Origin: Exophiala sp. HKRS030
Taxonomy: Eukaryota; Ascomycota; Eurotiomycetes; Chaetothyriales; Herpotrichiellaceae
Assembly (NCBI GenBank): GCA_023897205.1
Contig: JAHWDD010000005.1
Coordinates: 744,001-808,000, forward strand
Length of the DNA stretch: 64,000 nt
Direction: 5' to 3'
Positions within the stretch are counted from its first letter, which is position 1; each line of letters starts with the position of its first letter. Both the position numbers and the translations under genes were made by a program. The notes below the pieces were generated by a model that ran no database searches, had not been told where the DNA came from, and was given only the letters and a program-made list of their open reading frames with translations. Shown here in pieces: positions 53,747-63,444 of this stretch.

Positions 53747-54685
53747 CTATTTCTTCGACTTGTCCAATTGGAATATTTCTCCTGAGTAGACCTTTCCAGC
53801 CTCGTCCTCTGCTATCCAGTAGAGCTCAGCAGGTGGGCATGCTCTTTTAATTGAAAATCCATTCGTGCGCTGGTGTTTGTTCTTCATGTGAGCATGGAAA
53901 TCTCCTGGTGTGCTTCTGTGGACATCGCAGTTTTTGACGTCGCAAACGAACCTCCACTGCAATGTCTTTGATTCTTTATTTCTGTTGCTGAGGACCGTTG
54001 TCGAATTTGGCAACGTTGCCTGCCCTCGGATCGCCTCCGTGATTGGCTTCTTGAGAGGAGCATCCCTCACGGCCTCTTCTCGTCGTTGGCGTTTTGGTGC
54101 CGTTGGCCCATCAGAGGCATTGGCTTTTTCGACAGCAACAGCCTTTCTCTTGGCTAGAGCTGGTGCACGACGCCTTGTTGGCGCCGGTGCGTCGTCATCA
54201 TCGGCGGCGGCGGCGGCGGTTGCGATGGTGCTCGTCTGCTGGAGAGAAGGAACAGCAGGAGGGAGAGAGGGCGCGGGAGGAGAAGGCAGAGCGGGAAAAA
54301 TGAAGGGAGGCGAGGCCGTCGCGTAAGGAACAGCAGGCACCAGAAGAGAGGCAGGAGCCGCCGCCGCCGCCGGTGCTGCTGCTGCTGCTGTTGTTGTTGT
54401 CGCTGTTGCTGCCGCTGCTTCTTTCGCAGCCGGAGAGGGAGGAGGAGGGGAAGGGGACGGCGACCGCAAGACGCCATCCAACGCCGGAGCGTCGACGAAA
54501 GCGTCTAGGTCGAAGTACGACCGCATTTGCCGCATGACGGCACGCACCTCCCCGGCCTGGGAGGTGCGGCCATAGTCGCTGATGATTTTTTGGAGGCGAG
54601 CCTCCTCTGCCAGCAAAGCTGGCGCGATCTCACTCAACGCCGCGAGGGCGCGAGTCTTCCACTCTTCATCGAATTGAGAAGACAT
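53747..54685 (-). CDS. Ala/Pro-rich protein with one C2H2-type zinc finger
   Basis: A single exon encodes about 312 aa. The N-terminal 80 residues are helical (EEWKTRALAALSEIAPALLA...). A long Ala/Thr/Pro low-complexity middle follows, with a basic patch (RRRAPALAKRKAVAVEK and PKRQRRE) that looks like a nuclear signal. The C-terminal part, about 247-270, has one C2H2 finger (CDVKNC...HAHMKNKH) and then a short conserved-looking tail (RACPPAELYWIAEDEAGKVYSG). The finger fits the fungal single-finger class that occurs with a disordered Ala-rich linker. The gene probably encodes a DNA-binding or chromatin protein, but the function is unknown. I prefer the ATG at 54685; an in-frame ATG at 54727 would add 14 residues. 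Confidence 0.7.
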   Translation of the reverse strand: MSSQFDEEWKTRALAALSEIAPALLAEEARLQKIISDYGRTSQAGEVRAVMRQMRSYFDLDAFVDAPALDGVLRSPSPSPPPPSPAAKEAAAATATTTTAAAAAPAAAAAPASLLVPAVPYATASPPFIFPALPSPPAPSLPPAVPSLQQTSTIATAAAAADDDDAPAPTRRRAPALAKRKAVAVEKANASDGPTAPKRQRREEAVRDAPLKKPITEAIRGQATLPNSTTVLSNRNKESKTLQWRFVCDVKNCDVHRSTPGDFHAHMKNKHQRTNGFSIKRACPPAELYWIAEDEAGKVYSGEIFQLDKSKK

Positions 54686-55499
54686 TTTGGGGTGAGTGGA
54701 TGGAGGAATATGTTTTCGGATAAACATCGGCCGGGAATAACCGGAGCTAAGAAGTTGGAAGCGTGAATAGCCGAGACTAAGTGTGGGATCTATCCGAGTG
54801 CCAAGACAACGAACGACAGTGAATGAACAACTGCAAAGTAAGGTAAAGCGAGAGTAAGGCTGTTCACAAGCCCCATTGTCTATGTACAGGCTGAGTGGGA
54901 TGCAGGCGAACTCCGCTACTAATGGGATTCATGCGATGGGGATGCCTCTCTTGACGAACTCCAGGACAAGGTACCTTCATATGACAGCGATGACCATGGT
55001 GTCTGAATGGTGCCGAAATCACTTCTCCTTTGTATTTATCTACAGCTTGCATTCCGCCTTGCTCTCGGCTTCTTTTCATCAATGTGAATATCAATAAGGG
55101 GGACACCATCACTAAGGACAAGTATGTTGATCCTGACACAATGGGGGACTGTCGACAGTAACAAGCTCTTCGATGCAACGTGTACGCGCGCCATCTGCAA
55201 TAGCTGCCGGAATACTATACATACTTGATCACAATAACACGCGTCCATTCCTCATAACTTTGAGCCATATCTTAGTTCTGACGTGCTGTAAATGGACAAA
55301 GGTACACTCAACATAGGTAGATACCAAGCTCCCAAAAGGGCGGACAAACATGACATCCCTATGCTTCTCCGTATCCATACGTTGCAGCATTCGCCCTTCC
55401 GAATTGAAGTTTCTACAACACCCCAGCATCACCTCGTGTACCCAATTCATTCTCGCAAACTCCTCCAGCAGTCCCAGTCCACCGAGAAGCGTTCCTACA
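54686..55499. other. Intergenic, about 0.8 kb
   Basis: No gene is seen. It is the divergent upstream region of the C2H2 gene (-) and the bL36m gene (+). Confidence 0.5.
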
Positions 55500-55931
55500 A
55501 TGATTTTCCAAGCTTTGCGGTGTCGCCTACCACTCCTCAGCGGCCTGATGGCTCGCACCTACATCAACACCACCACATCACACATCTCCCGAAGCTCCTT
55601 CAGCACTCTTCTCCAAAACTCGATACGCCCTCAAACGCATTCCCCAGTCCCACAATCCACCCTCTCAAAACCCAGCCAGATACGGGGCATGAAGACTCGC
55701 TCGTCCGTCAAGAGATTATGTGAATCGTGCAAGGTTCGTTGCCCTACCACGCCCGCAATTCCATTGAACGAGAAGGAGGGATAGAGAGAGAGAGAGAGAG
55801 AGAACTCTAGGGTTATTTTAAAAATTGCACAAACACTGACATTGCTGCTTCTTTAGGCGGTTCGACGGAAGAACCGAGTCTTTATTATTTGCGATAAAAA
55901 CCCGAAACACAAACAGAGGCAAGGGAAATAG
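55500..55931 (+). CDS. RTC6: Mitochondrial ribosomal protein bL36m
   Basis: This is the mitochondrial large-subunit protein L36 (yeast Rtc6). Exon 1 (55500-55733) encodes a 63-residue basic, Ser/Thr-rich presequence and then MKTRSSVKRLCESCK. Exon 2 (55857-55931) adds AVRRKNRVFIICDKNPKHKQRQGK, so the mature protein has the C-x2-C-x12-C-x4-H zinc pattern of L36. About 102 aa in total. The 123-nt intron contains a GA repeat. The ATG at 55500 opens the presequence; an open frame goes on upstream. Without the splice, the zinc site would lack its last two ligands, so the intron is well supported. Confidence 0.92.
55782..55802. repeat. AG microsatellite in bL36m intron
   Basis: About ten AG units lie in the bL36m intron, leaving the donor and acceptor untouched. 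Confidence 0.85.
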
Positions 55932-56556
55932 TCGCAATCATCTTTTGGTCAGAAGAGGAAGAAGATGTCACGACTGTAACATATTAGATTATATCACTGG
56001 AGCCGAGTCTGTTTGCGGAGGGGGAAGAGCCCATGGTGCATGTCGGACGAATGTTACATCTGCGCAAACCCCCATCCAAGAAAGATACTACCTCTGGACG
56101 AGGATTTATAGATTAGACGACGAGTTGCAGCAACCAGGATTGCTAGAAAGGTCGTCCGAGCTTAGGAACAGGCATGTCACATGCAGATGGAAGCAGATAC
56201 CATCGGGTGAGGAACAAAAGGAACGTGGAACCAGGAAAGCGACATCTCGACTCTCACAAAGCAAGGATCCATTCCATTACAGATCCTCAAAATCAAGTAA
56301 AAGAACGCCGTTGTGGTATCATGAGTACTTCGTAGAATCAACTCCTTTGCGTGGCTGCGATCGAGATATCCGCATGGCAAGTTATTTTTCTCATTGGCTA
56401 TGTAAGAATATCATCACGCCTGCACATTTTCTTTCATGTCAGGCACATTTTGCACCACCCTTGACTTGCTTATACTTCCTTCCATGCCTCATCGCCTTTA
56501 CAAAAGCACCCCAGATCTTCATAATACGCATTGTTGCTTACGTCGTATCATCGGTC
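55932..56556. other. Convergent 3' intergenic region
   Basis: No supported gene; a frame that runs through 55945-56565 lacks domain features and overlaps the NMT stop on the other strand. It should hold both terminators. Confidence 0.5.
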
Positions 56557-58247
56557 TCACAATAAAACAATGCCAATACCACCTCGTTTCGATTCGTCGG
56601 GCTGGTTTCTCTCGTTGATACCGCCATTGATCGGCTTCGTCCTCCAGTTATAAAGGTAATGATGGAGCTGACCGTCACCCGCACCGAACTTCAAATCAGT
56701 CAAGAACAGTGGGTTGTCATGCAGCGTCAGAGCATTGAACACGTCAAACTTGGCCTGTAAAAAATGTTTAGCATGGAGTTCATACAATGCTAGGAACAGC
56801 ATCTGACCTTCTTTGCCTCGATTAATAGATCCTGCACAATCTCCTGCAGTCTGGACTTGAGCCCTTTCTCTTTGGGATTGAAAGCTTGCTCCGTGGCATA
56901 GTAATACAGATATGCCGCACGGATCTTGTCATGTTTCTGGCTCGCTGCACCGATGACACTGCTTTCAAGGCAATAAAAGCTAGCAAAATCCGTAATCTTG
57001 CCATCGTTTTCTACCACAAAGGACCATACGACCTGATCCTCCGGCTTGTGTCTATTGTAGAACCAGTGCTCGATCTCCGCCTGGTTGAATTCCTGTACTA
57101 GCTCAAACCGCTTCAGGTATCGCGTCAGCAGGTCCAAGACAGAGTCGATATCTTTCTCCTCCATGGCGCGCCAACCTAGTGTGCTCGTACTAGGTGGTAG
57201 TTGGTTCCGGGCGATCATCTTGGCTGCCGTACTGTTAGGCGGCAGCGGCGAAAAGCCGACTTCATAGAGTTTCAGCCAGTCCAGACTTCGGTGAAAGTAG
57301 CGGCAGCTTCCGATCGGGGTAGGGAGGATGACACCGCCTGTGTAGATGGCTTGGTAAACGCCTTCAAGGTGACATCTTCGCGTTACTTCTTTGATCAGGA
57401 CCGGTGCTAGTCTGCGTGACCGCAGCTTCTTGTGTACACACATGTAGTTGATCTCTACCACGTCTAGTACTCTCTCGCGTATTCGTAGCCTGATCGGGAT
57501 CCCGAAGATAGTTGCGACAAGCAGACGGCTCGGGCCTTTAGCCCTCACGCCGATATGCCAACTCTTCTTCCAGTCCGGAGATTTCACCGCCCAATCTAGA
57601 AACACCGCAGAGTAGTTGAATCTGAACATGGCGTGGTCGTCTTCCACATAGTGTAAGGTCAGGAGGTTATACACCTCCTTGACTTCGGCTTCGTTGGTCA
57701 TATCAAGTTCAACCCATTCGTAGCCTTCTGGCAACGGTGCGGCAGTCTTGGGGACAAGCTCAGGAATAACCTCTTTGATAGGACCGTCCGGCTTCTCGGA
57801 GTCGGGTCTTTCGTCAAATCGAGGGACTGGCTGTGTCTGCCAGAACTTGTAAGATGCCATATCCTTCTGGTTCTTCCCGTTAAGAGACATTCCGCTCAAC
57901 AATTGTTGTAGGTCCATTTTTCTCAACACGTCGGCAGCCTTCTCAGTTGGCATACCTGCCAGTTCTCCTTTCAGTGTAGGGTTCATCTCGAGCAGTTGCT
58001 TGATGTGGTCGTTGGACAGCTTTGCGGCAGGCTGTGAGGAGGAGGAGGAGGATTCCGCGGCTTCGGAGGGCTTATTGCCAGTAATGGCAGAGACTATCTT
58101 TGACCTCTTGGACTTTTTCTTTTTCTTCTTCGGTTTCGAGGTTGTCGATTCAACTGCATCTTGTGGTTGCTCCTCCGTCTCCGACTCAGACTCCAGGTGC
58201 TCCTCCCGCTCTTCGGGCGAGGTGCCTGGCGGTGCTGGATCTGCCAT
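56557..58247 (-). CDS. NMT1: Glycylpeptide N-tetradecanoyltransferase (N-myristoyltransferase)
   Basis: NMT transfers myristate to the N-terminal Gly of client proteins at the ribosome. Two exons (58247-56808 and 56754-56557) give about 545 aa. The first 110 residues are charged and disordered, with a Lys-rich ribosome-binding patch ([12 protein letters not shown]). The two GNAT-like halves follow: [14 protein letters not shown] opens the domain, then [21 protein letters not shown] and [21 protein letters not shown], the conserved NMT signature. The last exon has [22 protein letters not shown] and the usual C-terminus GGIGIVLL, whose carboxylate takes part in catalysis. Exon 1 alone would stop at a retained-intron codon after ...IEAKK. 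RTC5 in this window has a likely NMT-target N-terminus. Confidence 0.96.
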
Positions 58248-58822
58248 GGCCGAGTGAAGGATAGTACCAGGGACAACTATCGAAGGAAAGACAACTCAAA
58301 AGGGATGTTGAACTATCGAACTAGTATTATTGTAGAAACAGGCAGGGGTGGGCGATGTACACAAACCTGTACTCGTATGTACTTACTAGGTAGTGCAAGG
58401 TGGGATAAAGCGAGTTACTCCGCAGACGTCAGTTATTCAGCCAGCCTGATTGAGGGCTTTGGCTTGGCGTGAAATCTCCCCAGAGCCTCGCCAGCCTTGT
58501 CGCTCACCTACCGTTCTCATCCTCTTGACTCTTTCTGCCTAAACCAAACGCGCATTTCATACTCTGCATCACCCGTCCCAGAGCTGAGCAACAGTCATCC
58601 ACCGAACCTGTCACTATCAGGTCCAAGTTGTGTAACCCTGGGCTCTCAGAACGGAATGTCATGCGGACTTCAGCTCCTTGACTTGGTGGTGGCGGAGCCT
58701 CGTATTCTCCCCTGGCTAGAATACTTGAGGCCCATCCTGCCCTTGGCCAAGATGAACATAGCTTGTAGGACCCATGCTCCTCTCCCTTGACGTGACGAAG
58801 ATATAATTACAGAAACACCCCT
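58248..58822. other. Divergent upstream region of NMT and 4-TM genes
   Basis: No gene is seen. It holds both promoters. Confidence 0.5.
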
Positions 58823-59890
58823 ATGACTGCGTTTGCTCCCCTTCCTTTTTCTTCATCATTCTCCAGTGGTAACAATAGCACTTCCGCCTCAAGGATGGAA
58901 GAACCCGGCAAAACATACTTTCTCTGGGACGTTGAAACTGACCCTGCCTGTCAAGTCGCCATTAACCATGCCAAAGCGCGAGCAGAAGTTTCGTCGGAAT
59001 TCGAAATCTACATGACCGCTAAGCAGTGGATGGATTGGTATGACAAGCTATGCCAGGCCGTGGGCGGTATCGCCACTCTGGGCGCTGGATTCACGTTCAC
59101 AGTCATCGTCACTCAGTTAGCAGAGCCTGACCCGAACCATCCGAATGGCAGCAAGGTAAAGCATGTACGATTCTGCCTGGCTTTGAGCTGGGTTCTGTTC
59201 GTCCTCTCACTGGCCTGCGCCAGTTTTGCTGCCTTGGTCTTCAACGCGAACCGACGATGGTTCACTGACGACTTGAAGATGTGTGTCCTGGATCAGGTGT
59301 ATCGCAACGAGATGTGGGGCAGATGGGTTGCTCTTGATTGCGAGGAGAGAATAAGTCGCCTAAGCTGGCTTGCAGATCCCGAAAATGCTGGAGCTATATA
59401 TCCAGAGAATGTAGGTGGAAGGGCTCGCCAGCGGAACGGTTATCGCGATTGTTATGGGGAACCTAGATACAGTTGGATCAGAAGCCAGCAAGGATTTATC
59501 TCAGCGGTGATGGTTCTAGTTCTGGAGCTTCTCCCACTTTCTGCATTTATTGCTTCAGCCGAAGCCGTCCGAGCATACGAGAACACATTGGGCTGGATAA
59601 TTATCGGTTTGATTATTCTCATTACAATGATGGTGTTTGTATTCTGGCTCGCTCAAAATAGGTACGTCTTCCATATTGTTGACCATTTTGCACCAGTGTG
59701 GAGGCGGAATCTACTAACCTCTTTCCCTTCTGTCAGTCAATTCATTCGCGACCTGATTTGGCTACACCACAACCAGCAGAGAAAACAGTGCGAATCTGAC
59801 GGCATGAACTACAAGACAGTCAGAACTAATCTTAGCGTTTTATTGAGATTGAGAGAAGAGGAACCGCCTTCTGGAACACCACGTCTCTAA
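58823..59890 (+). CDS. Four-TM integral membrane protein of unknown function
   Basis: A single open frame of 355 codons encodes a membrane protein; I predict a 75-nt intron at 59662-59736 (donor gtacgt, ctactaac branch, tctgtcag acceptor), giving 330 aa. It has four hydrophobic segments: GGIATLGAGFTFTVIVTQL, FCLALSWVLFVLSLACASFAALVF, AVMVLVLELLPLSAFIASA and LGWIIIGLIILITMMVFVFWL. Between TM2 and TM3 is a loop of about 90 residues with charged, aromatic character. The N-terminal about 70 residues are cytosolic and hydrophilic, with a possible second start at MEEPGK (residue 25). I recall similar 4-TM proteins in Pezizomycotina, but no function. The intron is a multiple of three and has no stop, so both spliced and unspliced forms could be translated. 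Confidence 0.72.
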   Translation: MTAFAPLPFSSSFSSGNNSTSASRMEEPGKTYFLWDVETDPACQVAINHAKARAEVSSEFEIYMTAKQWMDWYDKLCQAVGGIATLGAGFTFTVIVTQLAEPDPNHPNGSKVKHVRFCLALSWVLFVLSLACASFAALVFNANRRWFTDDLKMCVLDQVYRNEMWGRWVALDCEERISRLSWLADPENAGAIYPENVGGRARQRNGYRDCYGEPRYSWIRSQQGFISAVMVLVLELLPLSAFIASAEAVRAYENTLGWIIIGLIILITMMVFVFWLAQNRYVFHIVDHFAPVWRRNLLTSFPSVSQFIRDLIWLHHNQQRKQCESDGMNYKTVRTNLSVLLRLREEEPPSGTPRL

Positions 59891-60836
59891 GATTGTCGAT
59901 CTATTTCCCGAGATCAAAGTGGTCCCCATTCTGCGGAATGGATTGCTCCCTTCAACTACTTGGCCGACGACCTCCGTTGCCACCTGCGGCTCCCACAACA
60001 TCATTCAGGTCCCCATAGGATCCAGCCCTAAGGACTTGGGTGGAAAATGGTGGCGGTCCGATTTCTCCAGCATCGAATTGTTCTCGTCCCCGAACTGGAC
60101 CTTTTTCGTCATAATTCTTCTCTCCTCCGGACCCAATTCAGCCTCACTCATAGCTACTTGCTGTACGGATGGCACGATCTTCCCTGCTAACGACAAATCC
60201 AAGGCTCTATCCCCAAAGATATCCACGGAGTCGTTTGTGGCACGCTGTTGCGGATCGGTCAGGATCTTCTCGCTGAAGGGTCGTGTCCAACCAGCCGACT
60301 TTGGGTTGGTGATGATGCCTAGGTACTACGGCCTAGTATTTCCCCCATGTTTCTTTCCTTCCCTACATACCCCTAAGATACGAAATGGACAGATCACAAA
60401 TGAAGATTGTTCTTTGCTCAACGAACCTCGCGTACCCCCTTCATGTAGGCTCTCCTATTTGGCGTAGGTAAGGTATAGCACCGACAGTTCGTCATACAGA
60501 TGGAGGTTGAGATTGAAACGGGCACCGAGGTTCAATTTCATTCCTACAAATCGGTCTGAAAATGGGGCAAGATGAATGGCCTGGAGCTTTGAATTGTTGA
60601 ATGGACAATGACGGCACACGTTACACACACATATGTTCCGTCACGGTCTGGAAGGCCGATGGTACGGTTAAAATGCAACATGTCTCGTCGGGTCTCGTTT
60701 TGCTCTGATTAAACGTTGGAGTCGGCATCTTGTCATTTTGATAAATACCTTGGTTGGTAGACCTATCGATTTGGTTGCAAACACAACTGGTTCCGTTGGC
60801 GATCCGACCCGGTAAGAAAAAAAAAACTCGTTCACC
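59891..60836. other. Intergenic with a possible minus-strand exon
   Basis: No whole gene can be built. A minus-strand open stretch within 60005-60318 looks protein-like and is listed separately; the plus-strand frame across it (59919-60467) is probably its shadow. Confidence 0.4.
60005..60318 (-). CDS. Possible terminal exon of an unrecognised gene (partial)
   Basis: On the minus strand an open stretch begins at a good 3' splice site (ccgtagtacctag) and runs to a stop at 60005-60007. Its product would be about 104 residues: NPKSAGWTRPFSEKILTDPQ, DIFGDRALDLSLAGKIVP, SEAELGPEERRIMTKKVQFG, then HHFPPKSLGLDPMGT. The charge pattern and absence of low complexity look like real protein, and the plus-strand alternative has an implausible composition. 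I could not find a convincing first exon with an ATG, so the gene model is incomplete. The product has no recognised domain. Confidence 0.35.
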
Positions 60837-61255
60837 TCATCCTCTACAGTCCACCAAGATCTTGACGTCCTTGTCTTTCTCCTCGATCAGAGGCCGGTAC
60901 CCATCTTCGGGAACGCGGTCGATCTTGATCTTGCTCGTGATCATCCTCTCGGGCTTCAGGCTTCCATCTCCGAGGGCGCGGATCACACTGGCGAAATCTT
61001 TTTGAAGATACCCCAACACTAAATTTTCCGACGAAAAAAAAATTCGAAAGGTGTTAGTTTAGTTGGTGAAAGAAAAAATTAACTCTCGTTCAAACCCAAG
61101 TCCAGAATAATGAACGGGAAAAAAGAAAAAAACTTACCACCGACGTATTTCTTCTCCCCAAACACCAAACTGTTGGGTTGGAACGGTACCTACACGATCA
61201 TGTTAGTCAGCGAGTTTTTGGCTTCTTCAATTTGTGTGTGTGTGTGTGTGTGTGG

Positions 61256-61287
<32 letters not shown>

Positions 61288-62198
61288 AAGAAAGAAAGAG
61301 AGAAAAACACCCACCTCCTTTTCCCATATGGCCAGATTGACAATCGTCCCTCTGGCCCTCACCGACAAGGCGGCACTCTTGATGCTGGCGGGCACGCCGG
61401 CCGCGTCGAGGGCCACGTGCGGGCCCTGCCCGTCGCCGCAAATCTCCTTGGCCGCCCTGACCACGTCCTCCCTGGTCGGGTCGATCAGGTGGGTTGCGCC
61501 GAAGTGCCTGGCGAAGTTCCGCCGTTCCTCGGCCATCTCGACGACGACGACCGTCTCGGCCCCGCGGGCCCTCAGGCACTGGATCACGCCCAGCCCGATC
61601 GGCCCGGCGCCCATCACGATGGCCTGGGTGCCGGGCCCGACGGGGTACTGGTCGACGGCGTGCCACGCGACCGCGAGCGGTTCGACGAGGGCGCCGACGT
61701 CCAGGCCGACGCCGTCCGGCAGCTTGAACACGAACTGCGGGTCGACGCAGACGAAGTCGCTCATGCCGCCCCCACCGCCGCTGAGGCCGACGAACCCGGC
61801 CCCGTCGCAGCAGTTGATGGCCCCTTCGTGGCAGGGCCCGCAGGAGAAGCAGGCGATGGTGGGTTGAACGGCGACCTTGTCTCCGACTTTGAGGTTCGTG
61901 GGGTTTCGCGCCTTGGATCCAATCTCGACGATTTCACCACTCTGTGGCGGTTCAGCATATGGTGCGCTACAAGTCATGGCACAACAAAGAAAAGCTCCTC
62001 AGAAAGACATTGAGGGATCAGGAAGAGAGGTTGAGAGAGAAGTAGCAGTAGTAGCAGAAGAGGGGGGGACCATTTACAAATTCGTGCCCGATGGTTATGG
62101 GCATAGATTCCTTGGTCACAGGATGTGGTGCATCCTTTGATGGAATAAATGTAGGTGATGAATATTCGTGTACTGTACGTGAGTGATTAATAAGTCAA

Positions 62199-62249
<51 letters not shown>

Positions 62250-62503
62250 TGTATATGAGTATACTTACAGTCAGTCCCACAGATACCACAATAGGCCGCT
62301 ACACAAAGATTACTCGACGCCTTAGCATTTCGCACTACCAATTTGGCATATCGATGAACGGGCGTCCGAGATGGGCGTGAAATGATGATGCCAGAAAAGA
62401 AAAACTCACGCTTAATCTTCACACTCGTCTCTGTACATTCCGGCTCTCCCACGTCATGCTCGAGTCTCAGGTCCTTGATACCATGATATCGTAATGCGCG
62501 CAT
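60837..62503 (-). CDS. Zinc-containing alcohol/polyol dehydrogenase (MDR family)
   Basis: This medium-chain dehydrogenase of about 359 aa is built from six exons: 62503-62410, 62298-62269, 62172-62078, 61941-61315, 61189-61138 and 61018-60837. The catalytic zinc site comes from CGICGTD (30-nt exon 2) and GHEF (end of exon 3). The structural-zinc loop in exon 4 reads ACFSCGPCHEGAINCC. The Rossmann motif is VMGAGPIGLGVIQCL. The C-terminal exon ends DVKILVDCRG. Order and spacing fit the butanediol/sorbitol-dehydrogenase branch of the family, which oxidises polyols or secondary alcohols with NAD(P). All junctions keep frame. Introns 2 and 4 contain long purine microsatellites (pyrimidine-rich in the transcript). 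A P450 gene lies upstream on the same strand. The precise substrate is unknown. Confidence 0.88.
61233..61302. repeat. GT/GA compound microsatellite in ADH intron
   Basis: A GT block (about 61233-61268) abuts a GA block (about 61268-61302) inside the fourth intron of the dehydrogenase. In the transcript it is a CA then CT tract upstream of the acceptor. Confidence 0.9.
62201..62247. repeat. AG microsatellite in ADH intron
   Basis: About 23 AG units lie in the second intron of the dehydrogenase, CT-rich in the transcript. Confidence 0.92.
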
Positions 62504-63444
62504 GTTGAGGGAATGGTTTGTAAAGCTCAAAGGGACTCAAAATCCTTATGGAGTAATAAATAGCAATCAGTAGTCGACGGTCAATTGTCACTTGGGAAGT
62601 TGCTGAAATCAGGGTGAGCAGTTGTTATTGAGAAACAAGTACAAAGACAAGCACAACCGCCTCAAACGTACAGATATATATATCGTGTATGCGACGAACA
62701 GTGCTTCATCCATGACCACTTTCGTTCAAGCAAGGGAGCGAAGGCTGCTTTAATCGCGGCAGAGTACGGGGGAGCCGCAGAGAGCGCTCGTCCGATAGCC
62801 CGTTCTTAGGTGCCAGTTCGGGCTAACGGATCCCCGTTAGGCCCCAACTATAGTTGCCTGGCGGAGGATTCACTCAATTTAGCCCCCGTTGTTGATAGAA
62901 TAGTGTACTTCCAGGGATCCAGACACTTCTCTCAGAGACCGTGTAAGCTGGGGATGAGCTGGATCCTGGCGCGTAGGGTGGCTTTCAAATGGTTGTTCCC
63001 CTCTTTTTTGATGACGGCGTGTCGCAACACGTTCCCTGACGTTGAAAGCTGCAGACTCAGTCTTGGTAGTGATTACAGTATCATGTGAGTCCATCGTACC
63101 GGAGGCCCGCGGCCTACGCTCCGCGTGCTCGCAGAGGCTGGTGCAGCAACTGTATAGCAGCCGTTGGCCAAGTGGGCATCACGTGATCCGGAACCCAACT
63201 ACCTGCTGCGTTTACCGCCCTTGACGAGCTACGGAGAATACGTTTGATGTCTACGCATCGAATCAATCTGAATGAAAAAACAGTTTTGTGGCTATATAGA
63301 ATATTTGTATCCGTGTGCAGTTACATAAGTCTACGAATGGCAATGCAGGATTAGTGAACGGAAGGAGAACTATGTGGATAACGAGCATACTGGGAAAGTG
63401 GAGGATCACCAGGCGAGGCTAGTGATGATCTTCAATCCAGTGGT
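62504..63444. other. Intergenic between P450 and ADH genes
   Basis: No gene is supported. It is the ADH promoter region and P450 3' flank. Two adjacent inverted repeats lie at 62820-62856 and are listed separately. Confidence 0.5.
62820..62856. promoter_or_regulatory. Tandem inverted repeats with CGG-N4-CCG
   Basis: A 7-bp stem (CTAACGG at 62823-62829 with CCGTTAG at 62834-62840) flanks a 4-nt loop; the centre reads CGG-N4-CCG, the inverted-triplet form bound by many Zn2Cys6 regulators. Five bases on is a perfect 12-bp palindrome, CAACTATAGTTG (62845-62856). It lies about 320-350 bp upstream of the dehydrogenase start. Regulatory function is inferred. Confidence 0.4.

Noticed and set aside
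59919..60467. 182-codon plus-strand gene
   Set aside because: Cys/Ser/Pro-rich product without motif; the antisense reading is more protein-like.
61417..62013. 198-codon plus-strand frame over the dehydrogenase
   Set aside because: Antisense to the Rossmann fold and zinc loop; Asp/Ala/Arg-biased.
61233..62247. CRISPR-like or tandem gene array
   Set aside because: These are simple dinucleotide runs in introns without spacers.
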